Assembly (NCBI RefSeq): GCF_006438955.1
Contig: NZ_RCZK01000002.1
Location: 186,001-250,000, forward strand
Direction: 5' to 3'
From: Sphingomonas oligophenolica
Lineage (GTDB): Bacteria; Pseudomonadota; Alphaproteobacteria; Sphingomonadales; Sphingomonadaceae
DNA length: 64,000 bases
Every line of letters starts with the position of its first letter. Position 1 is the first letter of the stretch. Below, piece after piece: positions 20,345 through 29,685 of this stretch. A model generated the notes under the pieces. It was given only the letters and a program-made list of their open reading frames with translations, did no database searches and was not told where the DNA came from. The position numbers were made by a program, and so were the translations under genes.

Positions 20345-21708
20345 AGCGCGCCGCGCGCAGCAGTAAGCGCGACGGCCAAGTCGTCGGCGATGAATGCCTT
20401 GTCGCAGCGGCGCGCGGCGTCGGCGTGGAGCCAGACCCCAGCGCAGGCGGCCTCGAACGCATCGGGCAGCCCCGCGCGCATCGCCGCGATCGCGCCGGCG
20501 AGGACATCGCCGGTGCCCGCGGTCGAGAGCCAGTCGCTGGCGTGGGCTGCGATCGCGACGCGACCGTCGGGGGCGGCGATGACGGTGTCGGCGCCCTTGT
20601 GGACGACGATCGCGTTGGCGCGGGCGGCGGCGCGGCGGGTGCGGTCGATCTTGCTGATATCGGACGTGCCGAACAGCGCGTCGAATTCGCCCGAATGAGG
20701 GGTGAGAATGGCGAGTTCCTTGAGGGTGGCGAGGCGATCGGGCGTCACGAGATGGAGCGCGTCGCCGTCGATCACGAACCTATGCGGCGTGGCGAGCGCG
20801 GTGTCGAGGCGGTGCTGCGCCTGCGCGTCGCGGCCGAGACCGGGGCCGATCAGAACCGCGCCGATCCGCGCGTCGTCGAGCGCGTCGTCGCGCCACGCGC
20901 GGCGGACGATCGCGTGGGGGCTGCCGGGGGCGTCGGTGAGGAGCAGGACATAGCCCGCCCCACTCCGGAGCGCGGCGATGCTCGCGAGCTCGGCGGCACC
21001 GGGCATCGCGCCGGGGACGATCGCGACGAGACCGCGGGTGTATTTGTGCGAATCGGGACCGGGATCGCGGAGCGCAGGCGCGGCGAGCACCCGCTCCTGC
21101 CCCGCCGCGCCAAGACCGATATCAAGCAGGCGGACCGCGCCGCAATAGCGCGCGGCGGGCTGGAGCAGGTGCGACGGCTTGGCGGCACCGAGTGCGAGCG
21201 TGACGTCGAACGCCGGGGGGCGGGTCAGCACCGCCCCGTCGTCGGTGGCGAGGCCGCTGGGCAGATCGACCGCGATGCTGAACTGCGCGGTGGCCTGGAG
21301 TTCGTGGAGCCGGTTTGCGATCGCGTCGTCGAGCGGGCGCGAGAGGCCGGTGCCGAACAACGCGTCGACGAGGATCGCGGCGGGCGCGGCGTCGGCGACA
21401 TCCTCGACCGCGCCGCCCCAGCCGTCGCGTGCCTTGATCGCGGCGGCACTCCTGGGTTCGGCGAGCGCAGCGACGCGGACGGAGAGCCCCGCCGCCGCCA
21501 GCAAGTTCGCGGCGACATAGCCGTCACCGCCGTTGTTGCCGGGGCCGCAGAGGATCAGCACCTCCCTGCCCGCGGCGAGGCGGCGGAGCGCGGTGGCGAT
21601 CCCGGTGCCGGCGCGGTGCATCAGATCCTCGACCGAGACGCCGGTGGCCTCCTCGGCATCGCGCATCTGGGCGGCGGTGAGCACGGGGGTGCCGTCGAGT
21701 GGCGTCAT
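20341..21708 (-). CDS. nnr: Bifunctional NAD(P)H-hydrate epimerase / dehydratase
   Basis: This fusion repairs hydrated NAD(P)H. Residues about 1-210 are the NnrE epimerase (ILCGPGNNGGDGYVAANLL and LVDALFGTGLSRPL). About 225-455 are the ADP-dependent NnrD dehydratase of ribokinase fold (VLIGPGLGRDAQ, ILTPHSGEFDALFG, STAGTGDVLAGAIAAMRAG). The 455-residue length is a little under the usual 480-500. It overlaps genes on both sides, so it is the middle of a three-gene unit from the small lipoprotein through to the RNA methyltransferase. Confidence 0.95.
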   Translation of the reverse strand: MTPLDGTPVLTAAQMRDAEEATGVSVEDLMHRAGTGIATALRRLAAGREVLILCGPGNNGGDGYVAANLLAAAGLSVRVAALAEPRSAAAIKARDGWGGAVEDVADAAPAAILVDALFGTGLSRPLDDAIANRLHELQATAQFSIAVDLPSGLATDDGAVLTRPPAFDVTLALGAAKPSHLLQPAARYCGAVRLLDIGLGAAGQERVLAAPALRDPGPDSHKYTRGLVAIVPGAMPGAAELASIAALRSGAGYVLLLTDAPGSPHAIVRRAWRDDALDDARIGAVLIGPGLGRDAQAQHRLDTALATPHRFVIDGDALHLVTPDRLATLKELAILTPHSGEFDALFGTSDISKIDRTRRAAARANAIVVHKGADTVIAAPDGRVAIAAHASDWLSTAGTGDVLAGAIAAMRAGLPDAFEAACAGVWLHADAARRCDKAFIADDLAVALTAARGAL

Positions 21709-22091
21709 GACGCGGAGGTGCCGATCGTCGTGGGCAGGTGATAGCGGTCGCCACCCATCGTGACCTCGATCCCGTCGCTGCGGACGATGCTGACCAGCGC
21801 ATAGCCCGCGCCATCCGCCGCGACGACGCCGCGACCGTCATGCGTCACGAGCAGGCGATGAAACCTGCCGTCGGGGTGGCGCAGCGTCAGGATCAGGCCG
21901 CGATCGTCGGTGGTGAGATCGACGGTGCAGGTGCGCGCGAGCGGCGCGTTGCGGTGTGCGCAGAGGATGTGGCCATCGTCCTCGGCGGCGGCGCGCTGTC
22001 GCGCTTCGGCGGCGGCGGGGATCGTCGGGTCGGCGGTCTGGCTGGCCGGGGTGCCGCAGGCGGCGAGGAGGAGAGCGCCTAAGCCAGCCAC
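21705..22091 (-). CDS. Small predicted lipoprotein of unknown function
   Basis: From GTG 22091 the product is about 128 residues with MAGLGALLLAACGTPASQ. This is a short signal peptide ending in a lipobox (LLAAC), so an outer- or inner-membrane lipoprotein is predicted. The mature part includes ILCAHRNAPLARTCTVDLTT and a C-terminal region of short strands (LILTLRHPDGRFHRLLVTHD, GIEVTMGGDRYHLP). No family is recognised. A GGGAG precedes the GTG by four bases. An ATG at 22115 is possible, but it lies inside a palindromic element. The 3' end overlaps the nnr start. Confidence 0.65.
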   Translation of the reverse strand: MAGLGALLLAACGTPASQTADPTIPAAAEARQRAAAEDDGHILCAHRNAPLARTCTVDLTTDDRGLILTLRHPDGRFHRLLVTHDGRGVVAADGAGYALVSIVRSDGIEVTMGGDRYHLPTTIGTSAS

Positions 22092-22098
22092 TTTTCTC

Positions 22099-22161
22099 CC
22101 GTTCGCCCTGAGCATGTCGAAGGGCGTAATCTCCACGTGCTTCGACAGGCTCAGCACGAAC
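22099..22161. repeat. Composite palindromic element, copy 3 (B then inverted A)
   Basis: First unit: arms CGCCCT/AGGGCG around GAGCATGTCGA (one loop change). Second, inverted unit: arms CGTGCT/AGCACG. It lies between ilvD and the small lipoprotein gene on the minus strand. Its inner edge supplies the purine-rich sequence just before the lipoprotein start. Confidence 0.9.
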
Positions 22162-22194
22162 AGTTTTCTTGTCGGACGCGTACGACCGAGTGCG

Positions 22195-23916
22195 TCAGAT
22201 ATCCGCGTAGACATGGGTTTCGGCAGCGGCTCCGGGGTGGGTGACCGCGCCCTTGTACGCCGGGCCGACATTGTGCGCATAGCGCCACAGCGCGCCGGAT
22301 TGATAATCATTGGCGCGCGGTTGCCACGCGGCCTGGCGCGCGGCGAGGGTTTCCGCTGGGACCTCGAGGTCGATCGTTCCCGCCTCGGCGTCGATCCGGA
22401 TAATGTCGCCATCCTCGACGAGCGCGATCGGGCCACCGTCCGCGGCTTCGGGGCCGACATGGCCGATGCAGAAACCGCGAGTACCGCCCGAGAACCGCCC
22501 GTCGGTGATCAACGCGACCGTCTCGCCCAGCCCCAGCCCATAGAGTGCGGCGGTGGTCGACAGCATCTCGCGCATCCCCGGCCCGCCCTTGGGGCCTTCG
22601 TAGCGGATGACGAGCACCTCGCCCTCGGCGATCGAGCGCGCCTCGACTGCGGCAAAGCAATCCTCCTCGCAATCGAAGACGCGCGCGGGGCCGGTGAACT
22701 GGAGGCGGTGCATGCCTGCAACCTTGACGATCGCACCGTCGGGGGCGAGGCTGCCACGCAGGCCGACGACGCCGCCGGTCGGGCTGAGCGGCGTCCTGAC
22801 GTCGTGGATCACCTTCTGGTCGGGGTTCCACGTCACCTCGTCGATGTTCTCGCCCAATGTCTTGCCGGTGACGGTGACGCAATTGCCATCGAGGAATCCG
22901 CCAGACAGCATCGTCTTCATCAGCATATAGACCCCGCCCGCCTCGTACATGTCCTTGGCGACATATTGCCCACCGGGCTTGAGGTCGGCGATATAAGGCG
23001 TTGATTTAAAAGCCTCGGCGACATCGAACAGGTCGAAGTCGATCCCCGCCTCATGCGCCATCGCGGGCAGATGCAGCGCGCCGTTGGTCGAGCCGCCGGT
23101 CGCCGCGACGACGCGCGCGGCGTTGATGAACGCCTCGCGGGTGCAGATGTCGCGCGGCCGCAGGTTGCGTTCGACCAGATCCATGACCTGATAGCCCGCA
23201 GCAACCGCGATCTGTTCACGAGATGAATAAGGAGCTGGTACCATGTTGCTGTTCGGCAACGACAATCCGATCGCTTCGCCGACGCAGGCCATGGTGTTGG
23301 CGGTGAACTGCCCCCCGCACGCGCCGTGGCCGGGACAGGCGACCTTTTCGAGTTCGGTAAGATCGGCGAGCGGGCAGTTGCCCGCGGCATGCTGGCCCAC
23401 CGCCTCGAACACGTCGACCACCGTGACGTCCTTGTCGTGATAGCGGCCAGGCAGGATCGAGCCGCCGTAGACGAAAATCGACGGCACGTTGAGGCGGAGC
23501 ATCGCCATCATCATGCCGGGCAGCGACTTGTCGCAGCCCGCGAAACCGACGAGCGCGTCGTAACAGTGGCCGCGGACGGAGAGTTCGACCGAATCGGCGA
23601 TGACCTCACGGCTGACGAGGCTCGATTTCATTCCCTGATGGCCCATCGCGATCCCGTCGGTGACGGTGATCGTGTTGAAGCGGCGCGGCATCCCGCCGTT
23701 GCGGATCACGCCCGCTTGCGCGGCATCGGCCTGCGCATCGAGCGTGGTGTTGCACGGCGCCGAGTTGTTGCCCGCCGACGCGAGCCCGACGAAGGGCTTC
23801 TGGATATCCTCCTCGGCGATCCCCATCGCATAATAATAGCTGCGGTGCGGGGCACGTTCGGGACCCACCGACACATGGCGGCTGGGCAGGCGGGATTTAT
23901 CGAAACGATCGGTCAT
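22195..23916 (-). CDS. ilvD: IlvD, dihydroxy-acid dehydratase
   Basis: IlvD catalyses the third step of valine/isoleucine synthesis with an Fe-S cluster. The 573-residue product has the cluster cysteines in [21 protein letters not shown] and [17 protein letters not shown]-terminal motifs [12 protein letters not shown] and [20 protein letters not shown] are also present. IlvD/Edd paralogues (6-phosphogluconate and sugar-acid dehydratases) share this fold. The N-terminus ([21 protein letters not shown]) and length favour IlvD. It stands alone, with a palindromic element behind it. Confidence 0.9.
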   Translation of the reverse strand: MTDRFDKSRLPSRHVSVGPERAPHRSYYYAMGIAEEDIQKPFVGLASAGNNSAPCNTTLDAQADAAQAGVIRNGGMPRRFNTITVTDGIAMGHQGMKSSLVSREVIADSVELSVRGHCYDALVGFAGCDKSLPGMMMAMLRLNVPSIFVYGGSILPGRYHDKDVTVVDVFEAVGQHAAGNCPLADLTELEKVACPGHGACGGQFTANTMACVGEAIGLSLPNSNMVPAPYSSREQIAVAAGYQVMDLVERNLRPRDICTREAFINAARVVAATGGSTNGALHLPAMAHEAGIDFDLFDVAEAFKSTPYIADLKPGGQYVAKDMYEAGGVYMLMKTMLSGGFLDGNCVTVTGKTLGENIDEVTWNPDQKVIHDVRTPLSPTGGVVGLRGSLAPDGAIVKVAGMHRLQFTGPARVFDCEEDCFAAVEARSIAEGEVLVIRYEGPKGGPGMREMLSTTAALYGLGLGETVALITDGRFSGGTRGFCIGHVGPEAADGGPIALVEDGDIIRIDAEAGTIDLEVPAETLAARQAAWQPRANDYQSGALWRYAHNVGPAYKGAVTHPGAAAETHVYADI

Positions 23917-23959
23917 GACGTCGGTCTATGTCGCGGGAGAGGGCCGGAGCGCAAGTATC

Positions 23960-24871
23960 TTACGCGTAATAGCGGATGCGCGCGCGCCGCAGGATGCTGT
24001 CCTCAAGCGAATAATAGAGCGAGATCATGCCGTCCTCGATCACGGTCGAGGCGGCGAACGCGATATCGGTCTTGGCGCGGTTGTCAGGCGGCGGCGGCAG
24101 GATCACGGGTTCGAGCCCCCTGCCCGTCACCTGCGTATAATCCTTGGAGAAGCTAACCCAGCCGATCCGCCAGCGCGCATCGGCGGTGGCGCCGTTGTAG
24201 AACATCACCGGATCGGCACCGGGCAGCTGACAGATCGGGCCGGTCGACAAATGCCAATTGTCCCAGCTGTCGGGGCGGATATCGAACGGATCGTCGACCG
24301 ATTGCCAGGGGTCGCCGAGCGCAGCGGCGGTCGCCATGCCGATCCGCGACGCAGCGACGCCATGATCGAACGGCGCGGCATATTCGTAGAACAGTCGCGA
24401 GTCGCCCGCCGCGGTCTGGGCGAAGGTCGCCTCTTTGATATTCCCCTCGCCCGCGGGGGCCTTCAGCACGACCCTGCGCTTTTCGAGCGCATCGGTCGTC
24501 GGCCCCACCGCGGCGACCATCGCGCCCTGTTCGCGACGGGCATCGACCCCGGTGTAATAGACGACATAGCGGTCGGGCAGGACGAGGACGGTCGGGTCCT
24601 CGCACCCGCCAGCGTCGACATCGGCGGGATCGGTGCCGGGTACGATCGCGGGTACGGGGTCGAGGCAGAATTCGAGGCCGTCGTCACTCCACCCGCTCGC
24701 GATGATTCCGGTCGGATCGTTGTGCCCGAGCGGATCGGGGACACCGCGGACCATGATCCGGTAGCGTTCGCCCTCCTTCCAGACGAACGGGCTCATCAGG
24801 TCCATGTCGCCGAGCGGCGATCCAGATGCGATCGTGACGGTGTCGATGCGCTCGACGGCATAGGTCGGCAT
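23960..24871 (-). CDS. GH130/GH43-like five-bladed beta-propeller glycosidase or phosphorylase
   Basis: A 303-residue cytoplasmic protein without signal peptide. Repeated blade motifs include FVWKEGERYRIMVRG, GGCEDPTVLVLPDRYVVYYT (the E-D-P segment typical of GH130), FNGATADARWRIGWVSF-like and KTDIAFAASTVIEDGMISLYYS. GH130 enzymes are inverting phosphorylases or hydrolases acting on beta-mannosides. The substrate here is unknown, and assignment to the propeller clan is safer than to one activity. It follows an SDR gene by eleven bases on the same strand, suggesting a two-gene sugar unit. No transporter or regulator is next to it. Confidence 0.7.
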   Translation of the reverse strand: MPTYAVERIDTVTIASGSPLGDMDLMSPFVWKEGERYRIMVRGVPDPLGHNDPTGIIASGWSDDGLEFCLDPVPAIVPGTDPADVDAGGCEDPTVLVLPDRYVVYYTGVDARREQGAMVAAVGPTTDALEKRRVVLKAPAGEGNIKEATFAQTAAGDSRLFYEYAAPFDHGVAASRIGMATAAALGDPWQSVDDPFDIRPDSWDNWHLSTGPICQLPGADPVMFYNGATADARWRIGWVSFSKDYTQVTGRGLEPVILPPPPDNRAKTDIAFAASTVIEDGMISLYYSLEDSILRRARIRYYA

Positions 24872-24881
24872 CAGCTACTCC

Positions 24882-25649
24882 TCACGCGCCCTGGGCGACG
24901 GTAAGCGACAGCGCGCCGTCGATCGTCACGGTGGTGCCGGTAATATAGTCCGCGCCCGGCGACAGCAGGAACGCGACCAGCGTCGCGACCTCGTCGGGGG
25001 TGCCCGCGCGTTGCCAGGGGATGTTGGCCGCGAGCTTGGCGCGATACGCTTGGTCGTCCATCGCGCGTTCGTTCATCGGCGTGAGGATCATCCCCGGCGC
25101 GACGCCGTTGACCGCGATCCGCTTGGGCGCGAGTTCGAGCGCGAGCGTGGCGGTCAGTTGCGACAACCCGCCCTTCGCCGAATCATAATCGACCCCGCCC
25201 GCGCGCGGCGCCTTTTCGTGGATCGAGGAGATGTTGACGATGCGGCCGCCTGCGCCCGCTTTCTCGGCCGCGCGGGCGAAGGCGCGGCAGGTGAGGAACG
25301 GGCCGTAGAGATCGGAGCGGACGACACGGTCGAATTGCGCGAGCGCCATGTCGACGATCTTGATGCCACTCATGTTGAGCCCGGCGGAATTGACCAGCCA
25401 GGTGGCGGTGCCGAACGCCTGTTCGCACGCGGCGAACACGGCGGCGACCGCGGCTTCGTCGGCAACGTCGCACTGGATCGGGATGGCGTACGCCTGGCCC
25501 CCCGCCTCGGCCTGAACCGCCTTCGCCGCCGCCTCGTCCTTATAATAGGTGAAAATGACCTTGGCGCCGCCCTTGGCGAGGGCGCGGACGCACGCGGCAC
25601 CGATGCCGGATTCGCCGCCGGTCACGATCGCAATGGGGGATGCTGTCAT
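24882..25649 (-). CDS. Short-chain dehydrogenase/reductase, glucose-1-dehydrogenase-like
   Basis: A 255-residue classical SDR. The N-terminal cofactor loop is VTGGESGIGAACVRAL, and NSAGLNMSG is the NAG-type motif. The catalytic Ser is in VNISSIHEKAPR, and the YxxxK pair is YDSAKGG. PGMILTPMN and the final GADYITGTTVTIDGA follow the family. The ISSxHE pattern resembles bacterial glucose-1-dehydrogenases, but many sugar SDRs share it. ATG 25649 starts five codons into the open frame and gives the standard N-terminus. Pairing with the GH130-like gene suggests a role in sugar oxidation. Confidence 0.85.
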   Translation of the reverse strand: MTASPIAIVTGGESGIGAACVRALAKGGAKVIFTYYKDEAAAKAVQAEAGGQAYAIPIQCDVADEAAVAAVFAACEQAFGTATWLVNSAGLNMSGIKIVDMALAQFDRVVRSDLYGPFLTCRAFARAAEKAGAGGRIVNISSIHEKAPRAGGVDYDSAKGGLSQLTATLALELAPKRIAVNGVAPGMILTPMNERAMDDQAYRAKLAANIPWQRAGTPDEVATLVAFLLSPGADYITGTTVTIDGALSLTVAQGA

Positions 25650-25770
25650 TCCCATTGAGCGCACGGGCCACGCCAGGGTTCCGTTACAACGTCGTCACGA
25701 TCGCGTCATCCGAGCCACCCCCATCAGTCGTCCGTCCGCAGGTTGCTAAGTCTCCAACGGCGCGCACGAC

Positions 25771-27099
25771 CTAACGATAGGCGCCGATCCGGCCCTTTTG
25801 ATCGAGCGTGTACAGCGTCGAATTGGCGAGCACCGGGGGCAGCGAGAACGATGCCTTGGTATCGATTGTCGACTGGACGCTGCCATCGCTCGGCGACACG
25901 AACGCAATCTGGCCGAGCGAATTGGTCAGGATCAGCCGGTTGCCCGCCAGCACCGGGCCGAACCAGGTGACCTGATCGCCCTTTTGCTTCTTCTGGTTCT
26001 TGAACCGCTGGAGCTGCGCGATCCAGCGCGCCTTGCCGGTCGATTTGGCGAGGCAGATGAGCCGCGCGTCATCGGTCACGACGAACAACCATTCGCCCGC
26101 GATCCACGGCGTCGAAATTCCCGCGAAATTCTGCTCCCACAGCCGCTTGCCGGTATCGAGTTCGAGCGCGACCATGCGTCCGCCCACGCCGACCGCATAG
26201 ACCTTGCCGTCGTCGATCACCGGATCGGCGTCGACGTCGGACAGGCTCGATACTGACGTGGTGATCGAGGTGCGCGACAGCGCGTCACCCCACAGCACAC
26301 GGCCATTTTCGTAGCGATAGGCGTTGAGCTCGCCGCTCGAAAAGCCCGCGACCGCGGTGCCCTGGCTCGCGGCGGGGGCAGCGACGCCGAACACCCCCTG
26401 CGATTCGAGCGTACCCGATTGGACCCAGTTCACCTTGCCGGTATCCTGGCTCAGCGCGAACAGCTGGTTGTCCTGGCTCAGGACATAGACGATGCCGTTG
26501 GCGATCGTCGGCGACCCGCGCAGCGGGCCGCCGGGCTTCACCCGCCAGACCTCGGCACCATCGGCGGCGTTGAGCGCGACGACATCGCCGAGCCCGTCGG
26601 TCGCATAGACCTTGCCGTCGTCATAGCTCACCCCGCCGCCGAACCGGGCGTTGGGGTTTTCCTTGGTGTTGACGATCGAGGTCGACCACAGCGGCGCGCC
26701 GGTGTCGGCGGCATAGGCGTGGATCGTCGCGGCAACGTCGGTCGCGAACAGCTTGTTGTCCGCGATGACGGGAGCCGCCGCGAGCCGTTCGCGGTTCGAC
26801 CCGCCATCGATCGTTGCGGTCCAGGCGCGGGTCGGCGAATCGGCGAGCGTCAGCTGACCCATCGACTTGGCGGCGCTGCCCCCCGGCTGCGCCCAGCTCG
26901 CGTTGGTCGCGGGCGCAGGCAGCAACACCTGGATATCGGCGATCGCGGGATCGGTCTGGATGCCGTTTTCGGACACCAGGATCGGCACGCGTTCGCCGAT
27001 CGTCGGGGTCTTCTTGGGGCCACCGCCCTTGAAGATGCCGCAGGCGCTGAGCGCCATCATCGCGGCGATACCCACGGATACGCGGTACTTGGCTGTCAT
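25771..27099 (-). CDS. bamB: BamB-like outer-membrane assembly lipoprotein (PQQ beta-propeller)
   Basis: The 442-residue product starts with a lipoprotein signal (VSVGIAAMMALSACGIFKGG; lipobox LSAC). An eight-bladed propeller of PQQ-like repeats follows (YAADTGAPLWSTSIV, LNAADGAEVWRVKPGG, LSQDTGKVNWVQSG, LELDTGKRLWEQNFAG, KSTGKARWIAQL). BamB is a non-essential part of the BAM complex that folds outer-membrane barrels. It overlaps the upstream YfgM-like gene by four bases; YfgM-BamB adjacency, often followed by der, is a conserved arrangement. Der is not seen here. Confidence 0.88.
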   Translation of the reverse strand: MTAKYRVSVGIAAMMALSACGIFKGGGPKKTPTIGERVPILVSENGIQTDPAIADIQVLLPAPATNASWAQPGGSAAKSMGQLTLADSPTRAWTATIDGGSNRERLAAAPVIADNKLFATDVAATIHAYAADTGAPLWSTSIVNTKENPNARFGGGVSYDDGKVYATDGLGDVVALNAADGAEVWRVKPGGPLRGSPTIANGIVYVLSQDNQLFALSQDTGKVNWVQSGTLESQGVFGVAAPAASQGTAVAGFSSGELNAYRYENGRVLWGDALSRTSITTSVSSLSDVDADPVIDDGKVYAVGVGGRMVALELDTGKRLWEQNFAGISTPWIAGEWLFVVTDDARLICLAKSTGKARWIAQLQRFKNQKKQKGDQVTWFGPVLAGNRLILTNSLGQIAFVSPSDGSVQSTIDTKASFSLPPVLANSTLYTLDQKGRIGAYR

Positions 27100-27797
27100 T
27101 TCGCTGGTTGACCTTCGTTCTGGGGAATCGCGTCTACGCCCACTGCACCCGCCATCTGAACCGCACGTTGACGGATCGTGTCGGGCACGGTTTCGTCGGC
27201 CGCGATCTTGGCGAACAACGGGCCTGCCAGATTGCTGCGGTTCATCCGCAGGTACGACACCGCGACCATCTCGCCGGCGCTGCCGAACCAGGGATTGCCC
27301 GGCACCGCGAGCGCGCGCAGCCGCTCGACCACTGCCTGCGGCGTCAGCGTGTCGAATTGCGCGGCGGTCTGGCGGATGAGCGCCTGGTCGCGGAACGGCT
27401 GGGGCAACGTGCTGTCATTCACGACTTCGGCGAACTTGGCCGCGGCACCCTTCAGATCGTTCTTCTGGAGCAGGATATCGGCCTGCGAGAGCGTCGCGAG
27501 CGCACGATACCCCGGGCGCCCCGAGGTCGCCAGCTCGGCGAGCGGTGCCGTGGCCTTGGCGACGTCTTCGGCGGCGAGCGCGTCATACGCCTGCTGGAGC
27601 GTCTCGCCCTGCTGGCCCGCGACCACCTCGCGATGGTGCTGCCAGTACAGATAACCGCCGAACGCGCCCAGCGCCAGGACGACCGCGGCGACCACCGCGA
27701 TCCCCCAGCGCTTGCCGAATTCGGCCATTCGGTCTCGACGCAGTTCGTCGTCGACTTCGCGCAGGAAGGCGTCGTTGCTGTTGGGGGTAACGGCCAA
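27096..27797 (-). CDS. YfgM-like tetratricopeptide inner-membrane protein
   Basis: A 233-residue protein with a short cytosolic N-terminus (DAFLREVDDELRRDRMAEFG) and one membrane helix (about residues 32-52, IAVVAAVVLALGAFGGYLYW). The periplasmic region is made of TPR-like helices (PLAELATSGRPGYRALATL, AAKFAEVVNDSTLPQPFRD). This matches the YfgM/tetratricopeptide family that associates with SecYEG and the chaperone PpiD. Its overlap with bamB supports a joint role in envelope protein biogenesis. Confidence 0.85.
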   Translation of the reverse strand: MAVTPNSNDAFLREVDDELRRDRMAEFGKRWGIAVVAAVVLALGAFGGYLYWQHHREVVAGQQGETLQQAYDALAAEDVAKATAPLAELATSGRPGYRALATLSQADILLQKNDLKGAAAKFAEVVNDSTLPQPFRDQALIRQTAAQFDTLTPQAVVERLRALAVPGNPWFGSAGEMVAVSYLRMNRSNLAGPLFAKIAADETVPDTIRQRAVQMAGAVGVDAIPQNEGQPAK

Positions 27798-27869
27798 GGA
27801 TGGCTCCGGACGATGATGATGGGGAAGCGCCGCGGACCTTAGCCGCGTGCGGCGCGAAACGGAAGCCGA

Positions 27870-28742
27870 TCAATCCTTGGGGGCGTAGGTCTGTTCCGCG
27901 CTCGGGAAACGCCGCGTGCGCACCTCGGCAGCATAGGTCTCGACCGCGCTGGAAATCCGCCCCGCCAGGTCGTCGAACCGCTTCACGAAGCGCGGCGTGC
28001 GATCGAACATCCCGAGCATATCCTCGGTCACCAGCACTTGCCCATCGCACTTGGCCGACGCGCCGATGCCGATCGTCGGAATATCGAGCGCCTGCGTCAG
28101 CGCGACGGCGATCGGTTCGAGCACGCCTTCGATGACGACGGCGAACGCGCCCGCATCGGCTACCGCGGTGCCGTCGGCGACGATCTTTGCATGTTCCTCC
28201 TGGCTCTTGCCGCGCGCCGCATAGCCGCCGAGCGCGTTGACCGCCTGCGGCGTCAGCCCGACATGCGCCATCACCGGGATCCCGCGCGCGGTCAGGAAAC
28301 GAATCGTGTCGGCCATCGCCTCGCCGCCTTCGAGCTTGACCGCCGCCGCGCCGGTTTCGGCCAGGATGCGGCTGGCTGAGGTGAACGCCTGCTCGGGCGA
28401 GGCTTCATAGCTGCCGAACGGCATGTCGATGACGACCAGCGCGTGAAAGCTGCCACGCACGACCGCGGCGCCGTGCGCGCACATCATGTCGAGCGTGACC
28501 GCCAGCGTCGAGGGCAGGCCGTAGATGACCTGGCCGAGCGAATCGCCGACTAAAAGGAGGTCGCAATGCATGTCGAGCAACTGCGCCTGGCGCGCGGTAT
28601 AAGCGGTCAGCATGACCAGCGGCTCGTCGGTCTTGCCTTCGAACTTGCGCCGCTTGATCGCCGGCACGGTGAGCCGTTTGAGCGGCGTCGGCGTCGGGTT
28701 GGCGCGGCTGGTCGAGGTATCGAGCGTGTAGGTCGTGGACAT
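27870..28742 (-). CDS. panB: PanB, ketopantoate hydroxymethyltransferase
   Basis: PanB adds a hydroxymethyl group from methylene-THF to 2-oxoisovalerate, the first committed step to pantothenate and CoA. The 290-residue product carries [33 protein letters not shown] (metal-binding Asp), [10 protein letters not shown] and [10 protein letters not shown]. It also has the catalytic Glu in [13 protein letters not shown] and the signature [18 protein letters not shown]. It precedes the yfgM-bamB pair by about 70 bases on the same strand. Confidence 0.96.
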   Translation of the reverse strand: MSTTYTLDTSTSRANPTPTPLKRLTVPAIKRRKFEGKTDEPLVMLTAYTARQAQLLDMHCDLLLVGDSLGQVIYGLPSTLAVTLDMMCAHGAAVVRGSFHALVVIDMPFGSYEASPEQAFTSASRILAETGAAAVKLEGGEAMADTIRFLTARGIPVMAHVGLTPQAVNALGGYAARGKSQEEHAKIVADGTAVADAGAFAVVIEGVLEPIAVALTQALDIPTIGIGASAKCDGQVLVTEDMLGMFDRTPRFVKRFDDLAGRISSAVETYAAEVRTRRFPSAEQTYAPKD

Positions 28743-28766
28743 GGCCCCGTCTCTACCCGCGTCGCG

Positions 28767-29201
28767 TCACGCGATCCACCCTCGCCGCTGCGCATGGCGG
28801 GCGAGCCAGATCTCGAACCCGGTGATCACGACGATGACGATCGGAAACCCCGCCGCGCCGACGCCGCGATGCGCCAGGATATCGGTGGTGGCGAACAGCC
28901 AGCCGAACTGGACGATCACCGCGATCAGCGCGACGACGAACAACGGCCGCGCGAACACCGATCGTGCGAGCAGCGCCAGCGCGCCGAGGAACCCGGTCCC
29001 GACCGCGACCGCATAGACCGCGTTGTACCAGACCGGCAGCGCGGCGTAGAGCGCGCGCTGATACGCGTCGGCGGGCCCCATCGCGTCCGCGCCGAGCCTG
29101 AATTGCTGGTACCAGGCGAAACACCCAGCCGCCCCCCAGGCGAGCAGCACCACCGCGAAGATCCGGAACCATGTCGGCATCGGCTGACGAACGAAGGCCA
29201 T
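28767..29201 (-). CDS. Small four-helix membrane protein of unknown function
   Basis: The 144-residue product shows four hydrophobic segments: about 11-30 (IFAVVLLAWGAAGCFAWY), 54-75 (VWYNAVYAVAVGTGFLGALAL), 84-104 (LFVVALIAVIVQFGWLFA) and 114-134 (AGFPIVIVVITGFEIWLA). Similar small sphingomonad proteins are sometimes labelled 'sugar transporter', a label the sequence does not support. It lies 25 bases upstream of panB on the same strand. Confidence 0.7.
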   Translation of the reverse strand: MAFVRQPMPTWFRIFAVVLLAWGAAGCFAWYQQFRLGADAMGPADAYQRALYAALPVWYNAVYAVAVGTGFLGALALLARSVFARPLFVVALIAVIVQFGWLFATTDILAHRGVGAAGFPIVIVVITGFEIWLARHAQRRGWIA

Positions 29202-29271
29202 GGCCCCTCTCCCCCCTGATTATCGCCGCAATCTGCCCGCATCGTTACGCAAGCGCAACCGACGCCACGGA

Positions 29272-29619
29272 TCAGCTGAACAGCGCGGCATAAGTAGCGG
29301 GATCGAACCCGATCCTGACCTCGCCGCCAGCGTCCAGCACCGGGCGCTTGATCATCGACGGCTGCGCCAGCATCAGCGTGATTGCGCGATCGCGGTCGAT
29401 GCCCGTTTTCTCGGCATCGGGCAGCTTGCGAAACGTTGTCCCCGCGCGATTGATCACCGCCTCCCACCCCGCGCGATCGACCCACGCCTCGACCAGAGCG
29501 CGCTCGACGCCCTGCATCTTGTAGTCGTGGAACCGGTACGCGACGCCGTGCGCATCGAGCCAAGCGCGCGCTTTCTTCATCGTGTCGCAGTTGCGGATGC
29601 CGTAGAGCGTCGGCGTCAT
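29272..29619 (-). CDS. ArsC/Spx-family (YffB-like) thioredoxin-fold protein
   Basis: The 115-residue product begins MTPTLYGIRNCDTMKKARAW. This is a thioredoxin-like fold with a single active-site cysteine (RNCDT), as in ArsC-like YffB/Spx proteins. The middle holds FRKLPDAEKTGIDRDRAI, then the family P-loop-like stretch PSMIKRPVLDAGGEVRIGF, where the Arg contacts substrate. Without flanking ars genes, arsenate reduction is doubtful and a glutathione-linked reductase role is as likely. ATG 29619 gives the family N-terminus; six extra residues from ATG 29637 are possible. Confidence 0.85.
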   Translation of the reverse strand: MTPTLYGIRNCDTMKKARAWLDAHGVAYRFHDYKMQGVERALVEAWVDRAGWEAVINRAGTTFRKLPDAEKTGIDRDRAITLMLAQPSMIKRPVLDAGGEVRIGFDPATYAALFS

Positions 29620-29685
29620 CGATGGTCCTTTTGACAATGGGGCTTAGTGAAACCGATCGTTAGTTCAAATTCGCGATAACGCCAC

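Noticed and set aside
18956..20698. A 580-codon plus-strand frame across the repeat and RNA methyltransferase
   Set aside because: It begins inside a palindromic repeat and runs antisense through a gene with clear Fe-S and SAM motifs.
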